A stretch of DNA of 5,630 nucleotides from the NCBI GenBank assembly GCA_002431845.1, contig DJEH01000076.1, forward strand, positions 1-5,630, written 5' to 3'. The DNA comes from Prevotellaceae bacterium UBA5903. Its GTDB lineage: Bacteria > Bacteroidota > Bacteroidia > Bacteroidales > Bacteroidaceae. Below are positions 5,630 through 5,630 of the stretch, one piece after another (the first letter of the stretch is position 1; the number at the start of each line of letters is the position of its first letter). The position numbers and the translations under genes are program-made. The notes below the pieces were generated by a model that made no database searches, had not been told where the DNA came from, and saw only the letters and a list, made by a program, of their open reading frames with translations.

Positions 5630-5630
5630 A

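Overview
The window is ordinary chromosomal housekeeping sequence. It most likely comes from a member of the Bacteroidales, and I lean towards Prevotellaceae, without naming a genus. Three things support this. Starts lack Shine-Dalgarno sequences and sit behind A-rich leaders. A TAATTTTG box upstream of prmC exactly matches the Bacteroidetes -7 promoter consensus TAnnTTTG. The order aminopeptidase P - rbfA - LolC/E-type permease, with prmC convergent, also fits that group from memory. I see no phage, transposon, CRISPR, RNA gene or defence gene, and no previously undescribed system.

Layout: bases 1-115 are a leader with two direct copies of a 14-base repeat upstream of nadA. nadA (116-1102, +) encodes quinolinate synthase, an Fe-S enzyme of NAD synthesis. 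The 144-base gap at 1103-1246 holds a terminator-like hairpin, a perfect 14-base palindrome that overlaps a candidate promoter, and a second hairpin close to the next start. Next is an M24B Xaa-Pro aminopeptidase of the long, eukaryote-like class (1247-3043, +), with all five metal ligands in place. A 69-base gap with a long hairpin leads to rbfA (start chosen at 3113, not at upstream TTG/ATG codons inside the hairpin). rbfA is followed after 14 bases by a LolC/LolE-type permease (3496-4728, +). prmC lies on the minus strand (4737 back to 5588) and converges on the permease with only 8 bases between the stop codons.

How the genes relate: rbfA (30S maturation) and prmC (release-factor glutamine methylation) both serve translation but are on opposite strands. 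The permease is an inner-membrane component of a lipoprotein-sorting ABC transporter whose ATPase is not in view. The aminopeptidase finishes peptide breakdown in the cytoplasm. nadA stands apart, probably as its own transcription unit. The features most worth checking are the non-coding ones: the repeat pair before nadA, the structured nadA-aminopeptidase gap, and the hairpin before rbfA.
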